From Sorghum bicolor (taxonomy: Eukaryota > Streptophyta > Magnoliopsida > Poales > Poaceae), in assembly GCF_000003195.3 (NCBI RefSeq), contig NC_012871.2, positions 58,333,802-58,397,801 on the forward strand: a DNA stretch of 64,000 nucleotides. Reading direction: 5' to 3'. How positions within the stretch are numbered: the first letter of the stretch is position 1; each line of letters starts with the position of its first letter. Shown here piece by piece: positions 12,011 through 21,741 of the stretch. Made by a program: the position numbers and the translations under genes. The notes beneath the pieces are model-generated. The model saw only the letters and a program-made list of their open reading frames with translations, ran no database searches and was not told the origin of the DNA.

Positions 12011-12271
12011 ATGCAGGGAGGAGGGAGAGCAAGAGGTCCGGCTGGAGCGGCGGTGCTGGTGCTTGCGCTGCTGCTCGTGGCAGCACCGGCATCGGTGTAT
12101 GCCGACGCCACGGCAGCACCGGCGCGGCGCCTCCTAGGAGCTGATGGTGGCGCTGCCGCTGCGCCGCCGCCACCACCACTGCCGGTGTCCGTCAGGAAGG
12201 CATTGTCAGTGCCTCATTGCGGCCAAACGAACAGCAAAAACATTTCTTGCCCTCCCGCGCGCGCGCCATAG
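12011..12271 (+). CDS. Small secreted two-cysteine peptide 1 (unknown family)
   Basis: An 86-residue protein. The ATG at 12011 is chosen because the in-frame start upstream (11987) is GTG. A basic N-terminus (residues 1-8) is followed by a hydrophobic stretch rich in Ala, Val and Leu (13-30) with a plausible signal-peptidase site after ASVYA, so secretion is likely. Next come a basic ARRLLG site that could be a propeptide processing signal, a Pro run, and a C-terminus with Cys70 and Cys80 (VPHC...SC). It resembles the gene at 18625 in layout: basic start, Leu-rich signal, ARRL-G, then VP-x(1-2)-C-x(9-10)-C. I do not recognise the family; it is not RALF-, CLE- or PSK-like by eye. A signalling or defence peptide is only an inference. 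Confidence 0.6.
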   Translation: MQGGGRARGPAGAAVLVLALLLVAAPASVYADATAAPARRLLGADGGAAAAPPPPPLPVSVRKALSVPHCGQTNSKNISCPPARAP

Positions 12272-13046
12272 CAAGCTTGCATTGCCAGCGATATATATAC
12301 GTGCACAGTGCACATACTCTTCCTATAATAATATAAGGGTGATTTTTTTTCTTCGGACTAATGGGTTTAGCTTGAATAAGTTTGTTGTTCGTAGGCTGGC
12401 AGCATTGATCACGATCATTATCAGTGGAGAATAATTTATTCGTTTCAATTATTACCAGTTATTTTGTACTGTGTAAGAAGTAAATTAAAGAGCAATCAGC
12501 TATATATATCATGCGTTATGGCTATTTATCATGCGTACATGTGACAAAATAATTTATGTTTTATTATTTTAGCTAGCAGTTCAATGCTGAAAAACGACTC
12601 CAAAATGGTGTAGTATACTTTGTAACTTAGGCCTTATTCGAATACAAAGTATTAAAAAAAATGAAGTGTTAAAAAACTGGTGGTGTCCTGTCAACCCGCA
12701 GTATATGTTCAATATCATATTATTTTTGGACTTTTAGAAACTCCATTCACATTCTCTTTCTCTAAACCCGGTTGGGTCTTTTGCCTACCCTCCTGGGGTG
12801 TTCGGCGTCAGCTCCTGGGAGGGTGGTGGCGGCTCCTGGGGCGGCCGGATGCATGACACAGCGGGCGGCCAGAAGAAGTGAAGGAAGAAGATAACTCTTT
12901 CTTGTGAGGTTCACTACTGTCTTGTCATTTTGTGGGTCCTACTAGCTGATGGTGTTAAAATTCCTTCTGGCATCTATTCCTTCAATCCTCCTACCAAACC
13001 GAAAACATAAACCGTCTTATCCTCTCAACCAAACAGATAACATAGA
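12272..13046. other. Intergenic AT-rich DNA after peptide gene 1
   Basis: 3' region of the peptide gene, then AT-rich sequence. GGCCTTATTCGAATACAAAG near 12631 looks like a degraded MITE or hAT-type terminus, but I could not define its partner with confidence. No gene. Confidence 0.45.
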
Positions 13047-13571
13047 TCATACCATTTCTAAAAACTGGGTTGGCGGGTTCGTCCATCCTACTGTGCCGCC
13101 AAACCAAACACTATCTAAGGTTTTCATGCACTTAAATTCCAACAAACCTAGTATATCACTAAGCATCGCAGCACATTCCTCATGCATCATACCAGGTCTA
13201 GGGAAAGGTCCATTTGTTTTTACCTCGGATGTAGATGTAGAAAGATGAAGCTCGAAGCTTATGTCTTTAATCTTCTTGGCAAATCTCCATCTATCCTCCT
13301 CGAAGCATGGTAGTAGGGAATAGTCCAAATCGGCAACGGCTTAGGCTTTCGCCCTCTCCTCCTGCATCCTGGGAATCTCCTCACTAAATTGATCCACTAA
13401 AGTCTTGATGATGTTCTTAGGATTATTTCGATATGTATGATCACCCTTCTTGTCACTATCTTGAGACATGTAGATAATAGATCTGTTTGCTTCTTCTGGC
13501 CAAAAAAGTGTGTTGACGCTAAATCCAGCCAACACATTAGTAGGGGCTGCTAGATCCCCCAAGCTGCACAC
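13047..13571 (-). pseudogene. Unidentified coding remnant interrupted by one stop
   Basis: Reading leftward on the minus strand there are about 170 codons in one frame, interrupted by a single TAA near 13342-13344. The upstream part contains NPKNIIKTLVDQFSEEIPRM and the downstream part EEDRWRFAKKIKDISFELHL; both look like real protein rather than random sequence. No start codon or splice sites are clear, and I do not recognise a domain. It may be an exon fragment of a host gene or of a transposon. Regulation and function cannot be stated. Confidence 0.35.
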
Positions 13572-13610
13572 AACCTAGATACACAGCAAAAGATATGCCT
13601 AAACAACGAG

Positions 13611-14113
13611 AAAATTGCATTTTTAGCAGCCCAAAACAATGCGCTTCGGGTTTTCTCTACCATTTTTTCTTTTTTTCTTCTTTCTCTTTTTTTTTTTCTC
13701 CTAAAATCTGGATGAATCTACCCCTGTGCTAACTGAGACGCTAATTGACGTGAGATCCAATCTGTTAGGCAGTGCTGGACGCTGTTGCAGGCCTGGGCGC
13801 TGGCTGGCTGCATGTGCCTGGATACATACACTACATGGCCACAGATATAATGGAATAAACAAATTTATGCATATCACACGTTCATAATTTGATGAATGAG
13901 TTCATCTAAAAAATAAGGAAAAAAGAAGTTCATCTCACAAGGGACAGGGGTAGATTCGTCCAGATTCTAGGAGAAATAAAGAGAAAGAAGGAAAAAAGAA
14001 AAAAATAATAGAGAAAACAAGAAGTAATTGTTTTGGATGCTATTTTTACAAAGACAATGTTTTGGATGTTAGTTTTGCGAAGCGCATTGTTTGGACTGTT
14101 GAAAATGCAATAT
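13611..14113. mobile_element. Foldback (inverted-repeat) element
   Basis: Sequence 13611-13738 is the imperfect inverse of 13943-14113. Left reads from AAAATTGCAT through a TTC/T-rich tract to TCTACCCCTGT; right runs from ACAGGGGTAGA through an AAG/A-rich tract to ATGCAAT. About 200 bases lie between. This is the form of a long-terminal-inverted-repeat MITE or foldback element; the superfamily is not clear and I see no certain target duplication. Confidence 0.55.
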
Positions 14114-15026
14114 ACGCACAACAAGGGTGTCCTAGGATCGGCAGAGCACCTAGAATGCTGACAAATCTTGTCGAGGAACTTGTTGAACAGCAAGGTGGTT
14201 AGAAGAGCCTAAGGTAGAAGATAAAACGTAAAAGTAGATGTGTTTTTGATGATTAGATTAATGGATCTCTCAATCGATCATGATCCTCTCTTATAAATAA
14301 AGAGATGATGTCTTATCCTGTTAAAAAAATTATTATACAAGCAATTACAAGTTTTTCACACAGGATCAATGAGTTTCCAAAGAAAAAAACTAATTTGGGG
14401 CTTGGAAAGCGAAAACTGCGCCTAGGTCGTTTCTTAGTGAAGCTGCACAGAATCTACCAAATCTGACCTAGACTGGTTTTTCTAGGAAGTTTGTAATTTA
14501 ATTTCATTCAAATTTGATTATTTTTGTTTTTCTCTTGTTTGTTAGATCCATATTCAACACGCTGGTCATATTGTGGCTATCAACACACACACGTGTCATT
14601 CCGAACAAATGCTCGGTGATGAAGTTGTCGATATTTTAGTAATACTGTCAGTAACTCTTTCATCAAAATATTGTTAGTAATTCATTCCAAGTCTTCACGA
14701 ATAGTCTGCAGTCACTGCCACTCTATAGGTCTGTGGGACTGCATGTTTCAGTCACTTTTCTGTAACGAAAGAAAGCTAGGGAGACTTTTTTTTTGGCGTC
14801 GATGTTTCCAACATAATAAAACAATAAAGAGTGCAAATAATATGAAACTTTCCGTAGTTTGAATCTGTTTAGAGAAGTTCAGATTCTTTCATACTCAAGT
14901 CCAGATATTCAGTATCCAACGCCATATCTGTATATAAATACTCAGAGATACATAATGTTGATATCTGAATCTCAATTATCCGACAGAGTTGACACTTTTT
15001 TTTGTCTGAATCCAAGATATACTATT
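14114..15026. other. Intergenic DNA
   Basis: AT-rich, with no supported gene, RNA or repeat boundary. It ends at the ATT target duplication of the next CACTA element. Confidence 0.5.
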
Positions 15027-15205
15027 CACTACTGGATCTGGCTTCTTTGCCGAGAGCCGAGAGTCCTCGGCAAAGGCCTAAAAGCCCTCGGCAAAGGCTT
15101 TGCCGAGAGCCAGAAACGCCCTCGGCAAAGCCTACGGCGCCGTCGAGAAACGTCAATATTGACGTCATCTTTGCCGAGAGCTGTGCTGGCAGGCTAACGG
15201 ATGCA

Positions 15206-15820
15206 CACAACAATGTTTTCCGGGGTCAATATATAACTATGTGTATAGGTCATGCTAACGGATGCTAGACCGGCTGGTCAAGCACTCTAGGTGGCACCCT
15301 CATGGCCTAGGTTCGAATCCCCACGGGGATGAATTGTAGCGCCGGAGATAAAGAAATTGCAGTGTCGGAGATAAAAAAACCTGTTGGGGGGATCCTCTAG
15401 CACGCCGCCCCACCTAACAACCCTCAGTGGTATACAAACCTTCTCCATTCCTCTAGCACGTCGCCCCGCCTAACCCTTAGCGGTATACAAATCTTCTCCA
15501 TTCTAGCGCGTCACAAGTATGATGACCAGGGTGAAGGCGCGTCACAAGTATGATGACCAGGGTGAAGGGCGCGGGCGACACGCAAGGACCAGACCAACGC
15601 GAGCTCCAGAGAACCCTTGACATGCTTTCCAGACGAAGGTGGTCACCAGCGAGTGGGCCGAGGGAGTTACCATCATACCCCTAGCCGCTGGTTTAACTAA
15701 TGAGACAGTTTGTTAAACCTTATGTAATTTCAAACCGCTCCTAGTTATGCCTTATAAATACCCAGCGGGCGGAATAGTTCCCCATACAAGTACTTTGACA
15801 ATTTAATGAGCATTTACTCT
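15206..15820 (+). repeat. Dispersed ~615-bp repeat with tRNA-like head, copy 1
   Basis: It begins near CACAACAATG and ends near CATTTACTCT; the same unit recurs at 19289-19885. A segment around 15264-15325 resembles a tRNA: CTGGTCAAGCACTC fits an A box and GGTTCGAATCC at 15310-15320 is a perfect B box. Downstream are two imperfect ~58-base units (CCTCTAGCACGCCGCCCC...CTTCTCCATT) and a TATAAATA at about 15753. Copy 1 also has a private tandem duplication of a 31-base unit (GCGTCACAAGTATGATGACC...) near 15508-15570. The head suggests a tRNA-derived SINE, but the length and TATA-bearing body are unusual. Confidence 0.6.
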
Positions 15821-16177
15821 AAGACTTTTTATTTTTTTTAAAAAAAAGCCTTTGCCGAGCCGTCCAGACAGACTCTCGGCAAAGACGTTTTATTTTTTTT
15901 AAAAAAAAATCTTTGCCGAGAGGCTTTCTGGAAGGCTCTCGGCAAAGCCCTCCTTTGCCGAGAGCCAGCCTGGCAGGCTCTCGGCAAAGCTATAATTTTT
16001 GTAAACAGCTTTCTATCTTTGCCGAGTGCTAGCCATCCTAGCTCTCAACATTGAAGGCGAGCTCCGGCCGCCGCGCGCGGTGAAACCGATCGACCCGGAT
16101 CCGTGGCTCAGGAGGGCACGCAGTAGTAGTATGTAATAAAATCAGAGAGAAGAAATCAGCGGGCGGGATGGGCATAC

Positions 16178-16440
16178 CTGGTGCGTCCTCGTCGCCGGCG
16201 AAGGGAAGACCCGACGAAGACCTGGACAGCAGGGACGGGGTGGAGGCGCCGGCGGCGGCGGCCGCCCAGTCGACGCCACCAGAGAGCAGCGTTGAGGCGG
16301 CGGCGGAGCGTGGGGTAGGGGAGGGGCGGGCTAGGGGCAGCGGAGGGGCAGGGGCGGGGGCGGTGTCGGCCGGCGGCGGCGGATTTAGGTGGAGGCGGCG
16401 GCGCACGGCGTCCTGCGTCTTAGGGGCGCGTCCTGCGTCG
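16178..16440 (-). pseudogene. Probable captured host exon inside the non-autonomous CACTA
   Basis: On the minus strand a GC-rich frame of nearly 90 codons (Pro/Ala-rich, then TPSLLSRSSSGLPFAGDEDA) ends exactly at a splice-donor-like CAG|GTATGCC at 16178/16177, after which composition falls sharply. No ATG begins the frame. This looks like a first-exon fragment of a host gene picked up by the transposon, as in Pack-CACTA elements. I cannot name the source gene. Confidence 0.4.
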
Positions 16441-17395
16441 ATATGTGCGAGCACGAGTGTTTTAGGGCAGCACGGGGGCCAGATGGGGGATAAGGAGCCG
16501 TTCTTTTTTTTTTAAAGAAAATATCCTTTGCCGAGAGCTGAAAAGCAGGCTCTCGGCAAAGAACCTTTGCCGAGAGCCGGACAGCCTGGCTCTCGGCAAA
16601 GACCCTCCAAATGAAGTTCAAAAATCACGAAACTTGGCGACGTGTCGTGTTATCACATGTGTAGGCTGTGGTAAAAAATTCATAAGGTTCCGAGCAAGTT
16701 GCGACACCGGATGTCTAAAACCCAGACATCTCTCCTCGAAACTTTATGAATTTTTTACCACACACTCCACATGCGATAACATGACATGTCGTCAAGTTTT
16801 GTGATTTTTGGACTTCATTTGGCATTTATATAATTAAAAATCACTTCTACGACACATGCATGGTCATATTTTGTATACAAGACATTCAAACTATTGGGTG
16901 GGTTTATGGATACAACATCAAAATGCACTCTCAAACATGAATATAATTTTTTGAATGACTATATTTTATTATTTCATGCTCCTACAGTTCAAATTTTCTT
17001 TTTTCGAGAAAAATACAAAGAAAATAAATTAATTGTTAAAATATAGAAAAATGTTATAAAAAGCTCTCAAATTTGAACATGTGCTTGCATACAATATGTA
17101 AGGGTTACAGAAAAAGTTTTAGGTCCAAAACTAAAAAAAATCTTTCTTCTTTGCCGAGAGCTTGACAAGGCACTCGGCAAAGACCTCCTCTTTGCCGAGA
17201 GCCTAACGTCGTGGCTCTCGGCAAAGATGACGACCAAAGCTTGCCTTTGCCGAGGGCCTGCCTTTGCCGAAAGCTTGACCATCGGTAAAGGTTCTTTGCC
17301 GAGGATCGTTTTTGGCTGTCGGCAAAGGCAGTCTTTGCCGAGGGCTAGCTCTCGGCAAAGCTGAGCCCTCGGCAAAGCTCTCGTTTTCTGTAGTG

Positions 17396-18291
17396 ATTTG
17401 GGTTCATGGCCTCATGGGCGTCCCTATCCGACCTTGTGTGGATCAGTTCAACTAGACAATAGGATACCCAGTGTTAGTTATCCGTAAGAAAATTTTGAAT
17501 TTCTGTATACACGTACGCCACTAAAGATCCCTCATATATAGAGATCTAAATTTATATATTACTGTATGAATATGTATCATGATTTTGACGAAATTATTTG
17601 TTTTAAATTTTCCAAACTAGGGATTAATATGTATAATGAAAGAATACAGAAAAGAAATCTTCGGTTAGAACAGAGTGCCAACTCAGTGGATCAGTTGAAA
17701 TCTTACTAATAACTGATAAAGTGTATAGATCAGCAATACAGCACAGATCAAAATGGTCACAATGAATGTATATCTTGTTGGTCGATCTGTAGTGTCATAG
17801 CTACTCACGGGACTGAATTTATCAGTGTTCAACAGATCTCCTAGTCCTGTGTACCAAACTCAAGTCAGCATCCAGTTCAGACTTCAGACTTGACTACTAC
17901 TAATGAATTCAACCAGACCGCGTACCGCGTGTTGCATATGTTCTACCGCTCTGGTCTGTATTTCAATTTCAAGTCTGTAGCCTCTTTTACCCGTCATCCC
18001 ATGACTTGGATTATTGCTTTGGCGTCGAGTGTGCCAAACACATTCTGAGTTGTTCCAAGACACATTGGCCGTCAAACGCGTTATTATGCCTATATATCAG
18101 CTAAATTCAGATTCATATGTCACATCAAACAGTCAAAAGAGCGAACTAGTAGTCCTAGGTCGTCATACCGTCGTTTCGCAGTGGTTAACTTAACGTATGC
18201 ATATGGGCAGAAATCGACAGTCCACGCTTGAGTTGGAACGCACAAATAAATTACCACAGTATACTTTCACCACCAGTGGAACGAACGAATA
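17396..18291. other. Intergenic DNA upstream of peptide gene 2
   Basis: No open frame or repeat that I can support; AT-rich, leading into the promoter of the second peptide gene. Confidence 0.5.
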
Positions 18292-18476
18292 ATCCGTCAA
18301 AAACGTTCTCCTCCGCCTCCGTCCGCGCGCGACGACGCCAGCGAAGACCCCAAGAAGACGTATGCCCTGCGCCCGTGCTGCCGAGTCCTCGACTGATCCG
18401 CGAATGTTTATGCCATCCATAATCTGCAGTCGAGGCTTCATCGAGCTGGTTGCACTGCATGCCTATAAGTAGACAC
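18292..18476 (+). promoter_or_regulatory. Core promoter of peptide gene 2
   Basis: The 16-mer ATCCGTCAAAAACGTT (18292-18307) and TATA box CTATAAGTAGACAC (18463-18476) match the first peptide gene exactly. They are 171 bases apart here against 102 there, so the intervening DNA has changed while the blocks persisted. Confidence 0.65.
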
Positions 18477-18624
18477 TAGCTACACACCTCTAGCTAGCTC
18501 TTCATCCACTAACATTTCATATACACACTCCGAGCTCGAGCTGATCAAACGCGCAACGCAGCAAGCTCTAGCTAGCTAGGTACGTAGAGAGCACCACTGC
18601 ACCAGTAGATCACTGAAAGACACG

Positions 18625-18876
18625 ATGAAGAGAGGTGGCAAAGGCACGGGCGCTGGAGCGGCGACGACGGCAGTGCTTCTACTTGCGCTGCTGCTGGTTC
18701 TCGCTGCCTCGCAGGCGGACGGCGCTGCGGCGGCGCGCCGTCTTGGGGTTCCTCCTAATGGCTGCACCTATGACCCACCCAAAACGGGGGCGCCCTGCCA
18801 CGGCCACAGCCCCAGTAAGCAAAGCGACGGGGCGGGCCGTGACAGGGTTTCAGCCTTAACCCCTCAACACCCGTGA
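18625..18876 (+). CDS. Small secreted two-cysteine peptide 2 (paralogue of the 12011 gene)
   Basis: An 83-residue protein from the ATG at 18625. Basic start (MKRGGKG), a Leu/Val/Ala hydrophobic stretch at residues 15-28 ending near AASQADG (likely signal peptide), ARRLG at 37-41, then Cys47 and Cys58 in NGC...APC. Its N-terminal charge, signal, ARRL-G and VP...C...C layout parallel the 12011 gene, and the two share promoter blocks. The segment after Cys58 is unlike gene 1. A GTAAGC follows CACAGCCCCA at about 18813, so the last ~20 residues could instead be intron with the true end elsewhere. Family unknown; secretion to the apoplast is inferred from the signal. Confidence 0.58.
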   Translation: MKRGGKGTGAGAATTAVLLLALLLVLAASQADGAAAARRLGVPPNGCTYDPPKTGAPCHGHSPSKQSDGAGRDRVSALTPQHP

Positions 18877-19288
18877 CAAGAGTGGTCCTAGGAGCAAGAA
18901 ACTCCATGATAATTTCAACGTATGCTTGGCGAACAAATGTGCTGTTTAGATCAAAGTAGCATTGTAGAATTTGTTGATTTTGATAATTCCGATCGAGCAG
19001 ATCTTCCGTTGGTTGCTACAGGTATTTTTCGTATGTTAGTGTTTGTTTATTTGTTATTCAAAGTAATAGAAATGGGTGTCATACTCAAAGAGGAAGGATG
19101 TATAGTTAGTACTTGAAAGTATATACTATGGTTGTAAGATTTTTCAGAGAACAAAACAGAGTTCCCCTGTTTATCGAAGCTCCACCTTGTCTTCTTTCTC
19201 TGAATGCAACGTGGTCAATTTTGGCCTTTTGGGAACCTCTGCCGAAAGTAGTTGAGTCGTGTATGTACAAGGATATCTATAGGAAGCT
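18877..19288. other. Intergenic DNA after peptide gene 2
   Basis: 3' flank of the peptide gene. Short open frames here have no family resemblance and I do not call them. Confidence 0.5.
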
Positions 19289-19885
19289 CACAACAATGTT
19301 TACCGAAGGGCAATATATAACTATGTATATATATCATGCCAGCGGATGCTAGACCGTCTGGTCAAGCACTCTAAGTGGCACCCTCGTGGCCTAGGTTCGA
19401 ATCCCCATAGGAACAAATTGTAGTACCGGAGATAAAAAAAATTGCAGTGTCGGAGATAAAAAAAACCTGTTGGGGGAGGCTCCTCTAGCACGCCACCCCC
19501 ACCCAACCCTCAGCGGTATACAAACCTTCTCCATTCCTTCTCCATTCCTCTAGCACGCCGCCCCCGCCTAACCCTTAGTGGTATACAAATCTTCTCCATT
19601 CTAGTGTCACAAGTATGATGACCAAGGCGAAGGGCGCGGGCGACACACAAGGACCAGACCAACGCGAGCTCCAAAGAACCATTGACATGCATTCCAGACG
19701 AAGGCAGTCACCAGAGAGTGGGCCGAGGGAGTTACCATCATACCCCTAGCCGCAGGTTCAACTAATGAAACAGTTTGTTAAACCTTATGTAATTTCAAAC
19801 CACCCCTAGGTATGCCTTATAAATACCCAGCCAGCGGAATAGTTCCCGATACAAGTAATTTGACAATTTAATGAGCATTTACTCT
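19289..19885 (+). repeat. Dispersed repeat with tRNA-like head, copy 2
   Basis: Second copy of the unit at 15206-15820, same orientation, with a perfect B box GGTTCGAATCC at 19394-19404 and an A-box-like CTGGTCAAGCACTC upstream. It has the two ~58-base internal units and the late TATAAATA but lacks the 31-base duplication of copy 1. No target duplication is certain. Confidence 0.6.
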
Positions 19886-20520
19886 GAAATTTTATTGCAC
19901 GTTCTCCCCACCAATGTCTCTAGAACCCTTGCTCCCACTCTCTCCTATGGGAAACCCTCGTCTTCTATGATATCGACAGTAGAAGTGTAGTCATCCGACA
20001 AGTTTTTAGGTACATTTTTTTGCTTCATGCCATGACCACAAGCTACGCCATAAACCACATGGATCCATCACTCCCACTGGGAGTTAGGCTAGCTCCGACT
20101 ATCCTCACCTGCAACACAACTTAAGAATACACCGTGAGTACGGGAATTGTACTCCGTGGATCTAACTCAAATAATTTACAAGGAATCATATATTTAGCTT
20201 TAACAAGAAAAATATGTTGTGTGCTCAAAGTCATTTATTCATGACGTTAAGTGATCATCTCCTCTAAGCATTGCACAACCTAATTATGATCGTGAACACG
20301 TAATAGCCTAAGGGGTGAGCTCGATCTTCCATGATTTCGTTTTATCTCAACAAATGAGCAGTCTCGAGCGAGAGCTAGTGATAATTTGAATTGATTAATA
20401 CCATCTTGTAAAAGGTGTACAACTTTTCTCAAACATAATCAAGGCCACCACCCACCACTCATATGACTTGTTGGTCCATAAGGCATAAGGCATGCCTCAA
20501 CCTTTCCCACATTTGGCTGC
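19886..20520. other. Intergenic AT-rich DNA
   Basis: No supported gene or repeat boundary between the tRNA-headed repeat and the MITE. Confidence 0.5.
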
Positions 20521-20523
20521 TAA

Positions 20524-20810
20524 GAGCAACTCCAAGAGATTAGTCAAATTATTTTCTAAAGGTAAATTTAGCTATTATCAAATAAAAATCATATCCAACA
20601 GACTCTATAAATAACTCATCAAATTTAGTAGCTCTTCATCTCACTTTGTTTGTTCTCTACTTTTAAATAATCTACCTCCCTAGCCATCCATCATCTTGTT
20701 TTTATAGAGTTTGTTGGAGTACTATAGTATTTTTTTGTCAAATCTATTTTAGACAGTATCTAAATCAGTAAATTTAACCAGCCTTTTTGACTAATCTCTT
20801 GGAGATGCTC
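20524..20810. mobile_element. 287-bp MITE with TAA target duplication
   Basis: Terminal inverted repeats GAGCAACTCCAAGAGATTAG at 20524 and its near-complement ending GGAGATGCTC at 20810, flanked by TAA on both sides (20521-20523 and 20811-20813). The interior is AT-rich and non-coding. Length and 3-bp TAA duplication fit a Tourist/PIF-Harbinger-type MITE (inference). Confidence 0.75.
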
Positions 20811-20813
20811 TAA

Positions 20814-21338
20814 GTCGCCCAATGAATGGTCGACTAGTGCAAGAGTACTAGCTTTACTAGCTACCCCCGCCCCTATCTTCATTTTTGACATCATGTATTT
20901 CCATACATGTTTCGCCAATCAATATCCATTTTGGTCTCTACATAAGCATAATATTAAATTTCTCTTAGTGAGGTGGGGTTCTCCTAGTGTTTTAGTATTC
21001 AAATTTAGTGTAAATTTTCTCTACCAAATGCTTCTTAGTGAGATTCTCATGTGTTATAATTAGTGGTAGTGTTTTACTACTACTTAAAAATGATAGAAGA
21101 ATTCCATCAATTTTAGTAGTGCTAGGTAAAATTATGACAAAGTTGTTAGATTTTTTTTAACCGTTTTCATTACTATACCTGCCCCACATGTTCTGCCAAC
21201 TCTCTTGCTACCCTACTCACACCATCACTACACTGCTAGGATGTTATGCCATTAATTAGGGTACACCATGCCATACTATGTACAAATAAACTTGACTATT
21301 TTGCAAGCCAAGGAAAAAAAATCCGGTTCGCTTCAGAC
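20814..21338. other. Intergenic AT-rich DNA between two MITEs
   Basis: AT-rich, no gene. I see no clear repeat boundary. Confidence 0.45.
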
Positions 21339-21573
21339 CTTGTTTAGTTCACCCAAAAACCAAAAAATTTTCAAGATTCTCTGTCACATCGAATCTTTCG
21401 GCACATGAATCAAGCACTAAATATAGATGGAAATAAAACTAATTGCACAGTTTAACTATAAATCGCGAGACGAATCTTTTGATCCTAGTTAGTCTATGAT
21501 TATATAATATTTGCCATAAACAAACGAAAGCGCTACAGTAGTGAAATTCAAAATCTTTTCGCATCTAAACAAG
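21339..21573. mobile_element. MITE of the CTTGTTTAGTT family, copy 1
   Basis: It starts CTTGTTTAGTTCACCC and ends with CTAAACAAG at 21565-21573. The interior (for example GAGACGAATCTTTTGA and TAGTTAGTCTATGATTA) belongs to a MITE family very common in sorghum and maize, known from memory. A relative lies at 62221-62446. Confidence 0.7.
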
Positions 21574-21741
21574 ACAGGCTGAAATATGTTCGCAATACCA
21601 ATCCCACTTAGCATGTGGAACTTGCTTTTTGAGGCCGAGAGCAGGCGGTCTGTTTGCTCATTTTTAGTAGGAAAACAATAAAATCAATATGTTGGATCAG
21701 ATTTGGGCTGACAAATTTTTTTAGGTATGTGGTTTGCTGTC

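Larger units (their letters stand above)
15027..17395. mobile_element. Non-autonomous CACTA element with ATT target duplication
   Basis: It begins CACTACTGG at 15027 and ends with TAGTG at 17391-17395, flanked on both sides by ATT (15024-15026 and 17396-17398), the 3-bp duplication of CACTA elements. Subterminal motifs CTTTGCCGAGAGCC and complement occur at 15042-15180, 15848-16020, 16527-16600 and 17150-17380. It carries no transposase. Inside are a copy of the tRNA-headed repeat (15206-15820) and a GC-rich segment (16050-16460) that looks like a captured exon. The motif differs from that of the CACTA at 1-11304, so it is probably mobilised by a different transposase subgroup. Confidence 0.85.

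Noticed and set aside
15300..15335. A tRNA gene at the B box GGTTCGAATCC
   Set aside because: No acceptor stem or anticodon arm pairs convincingly, and the same sequence recurs within a longer repeat at 19394, so it is a repeat head rather than a tRNA gene.
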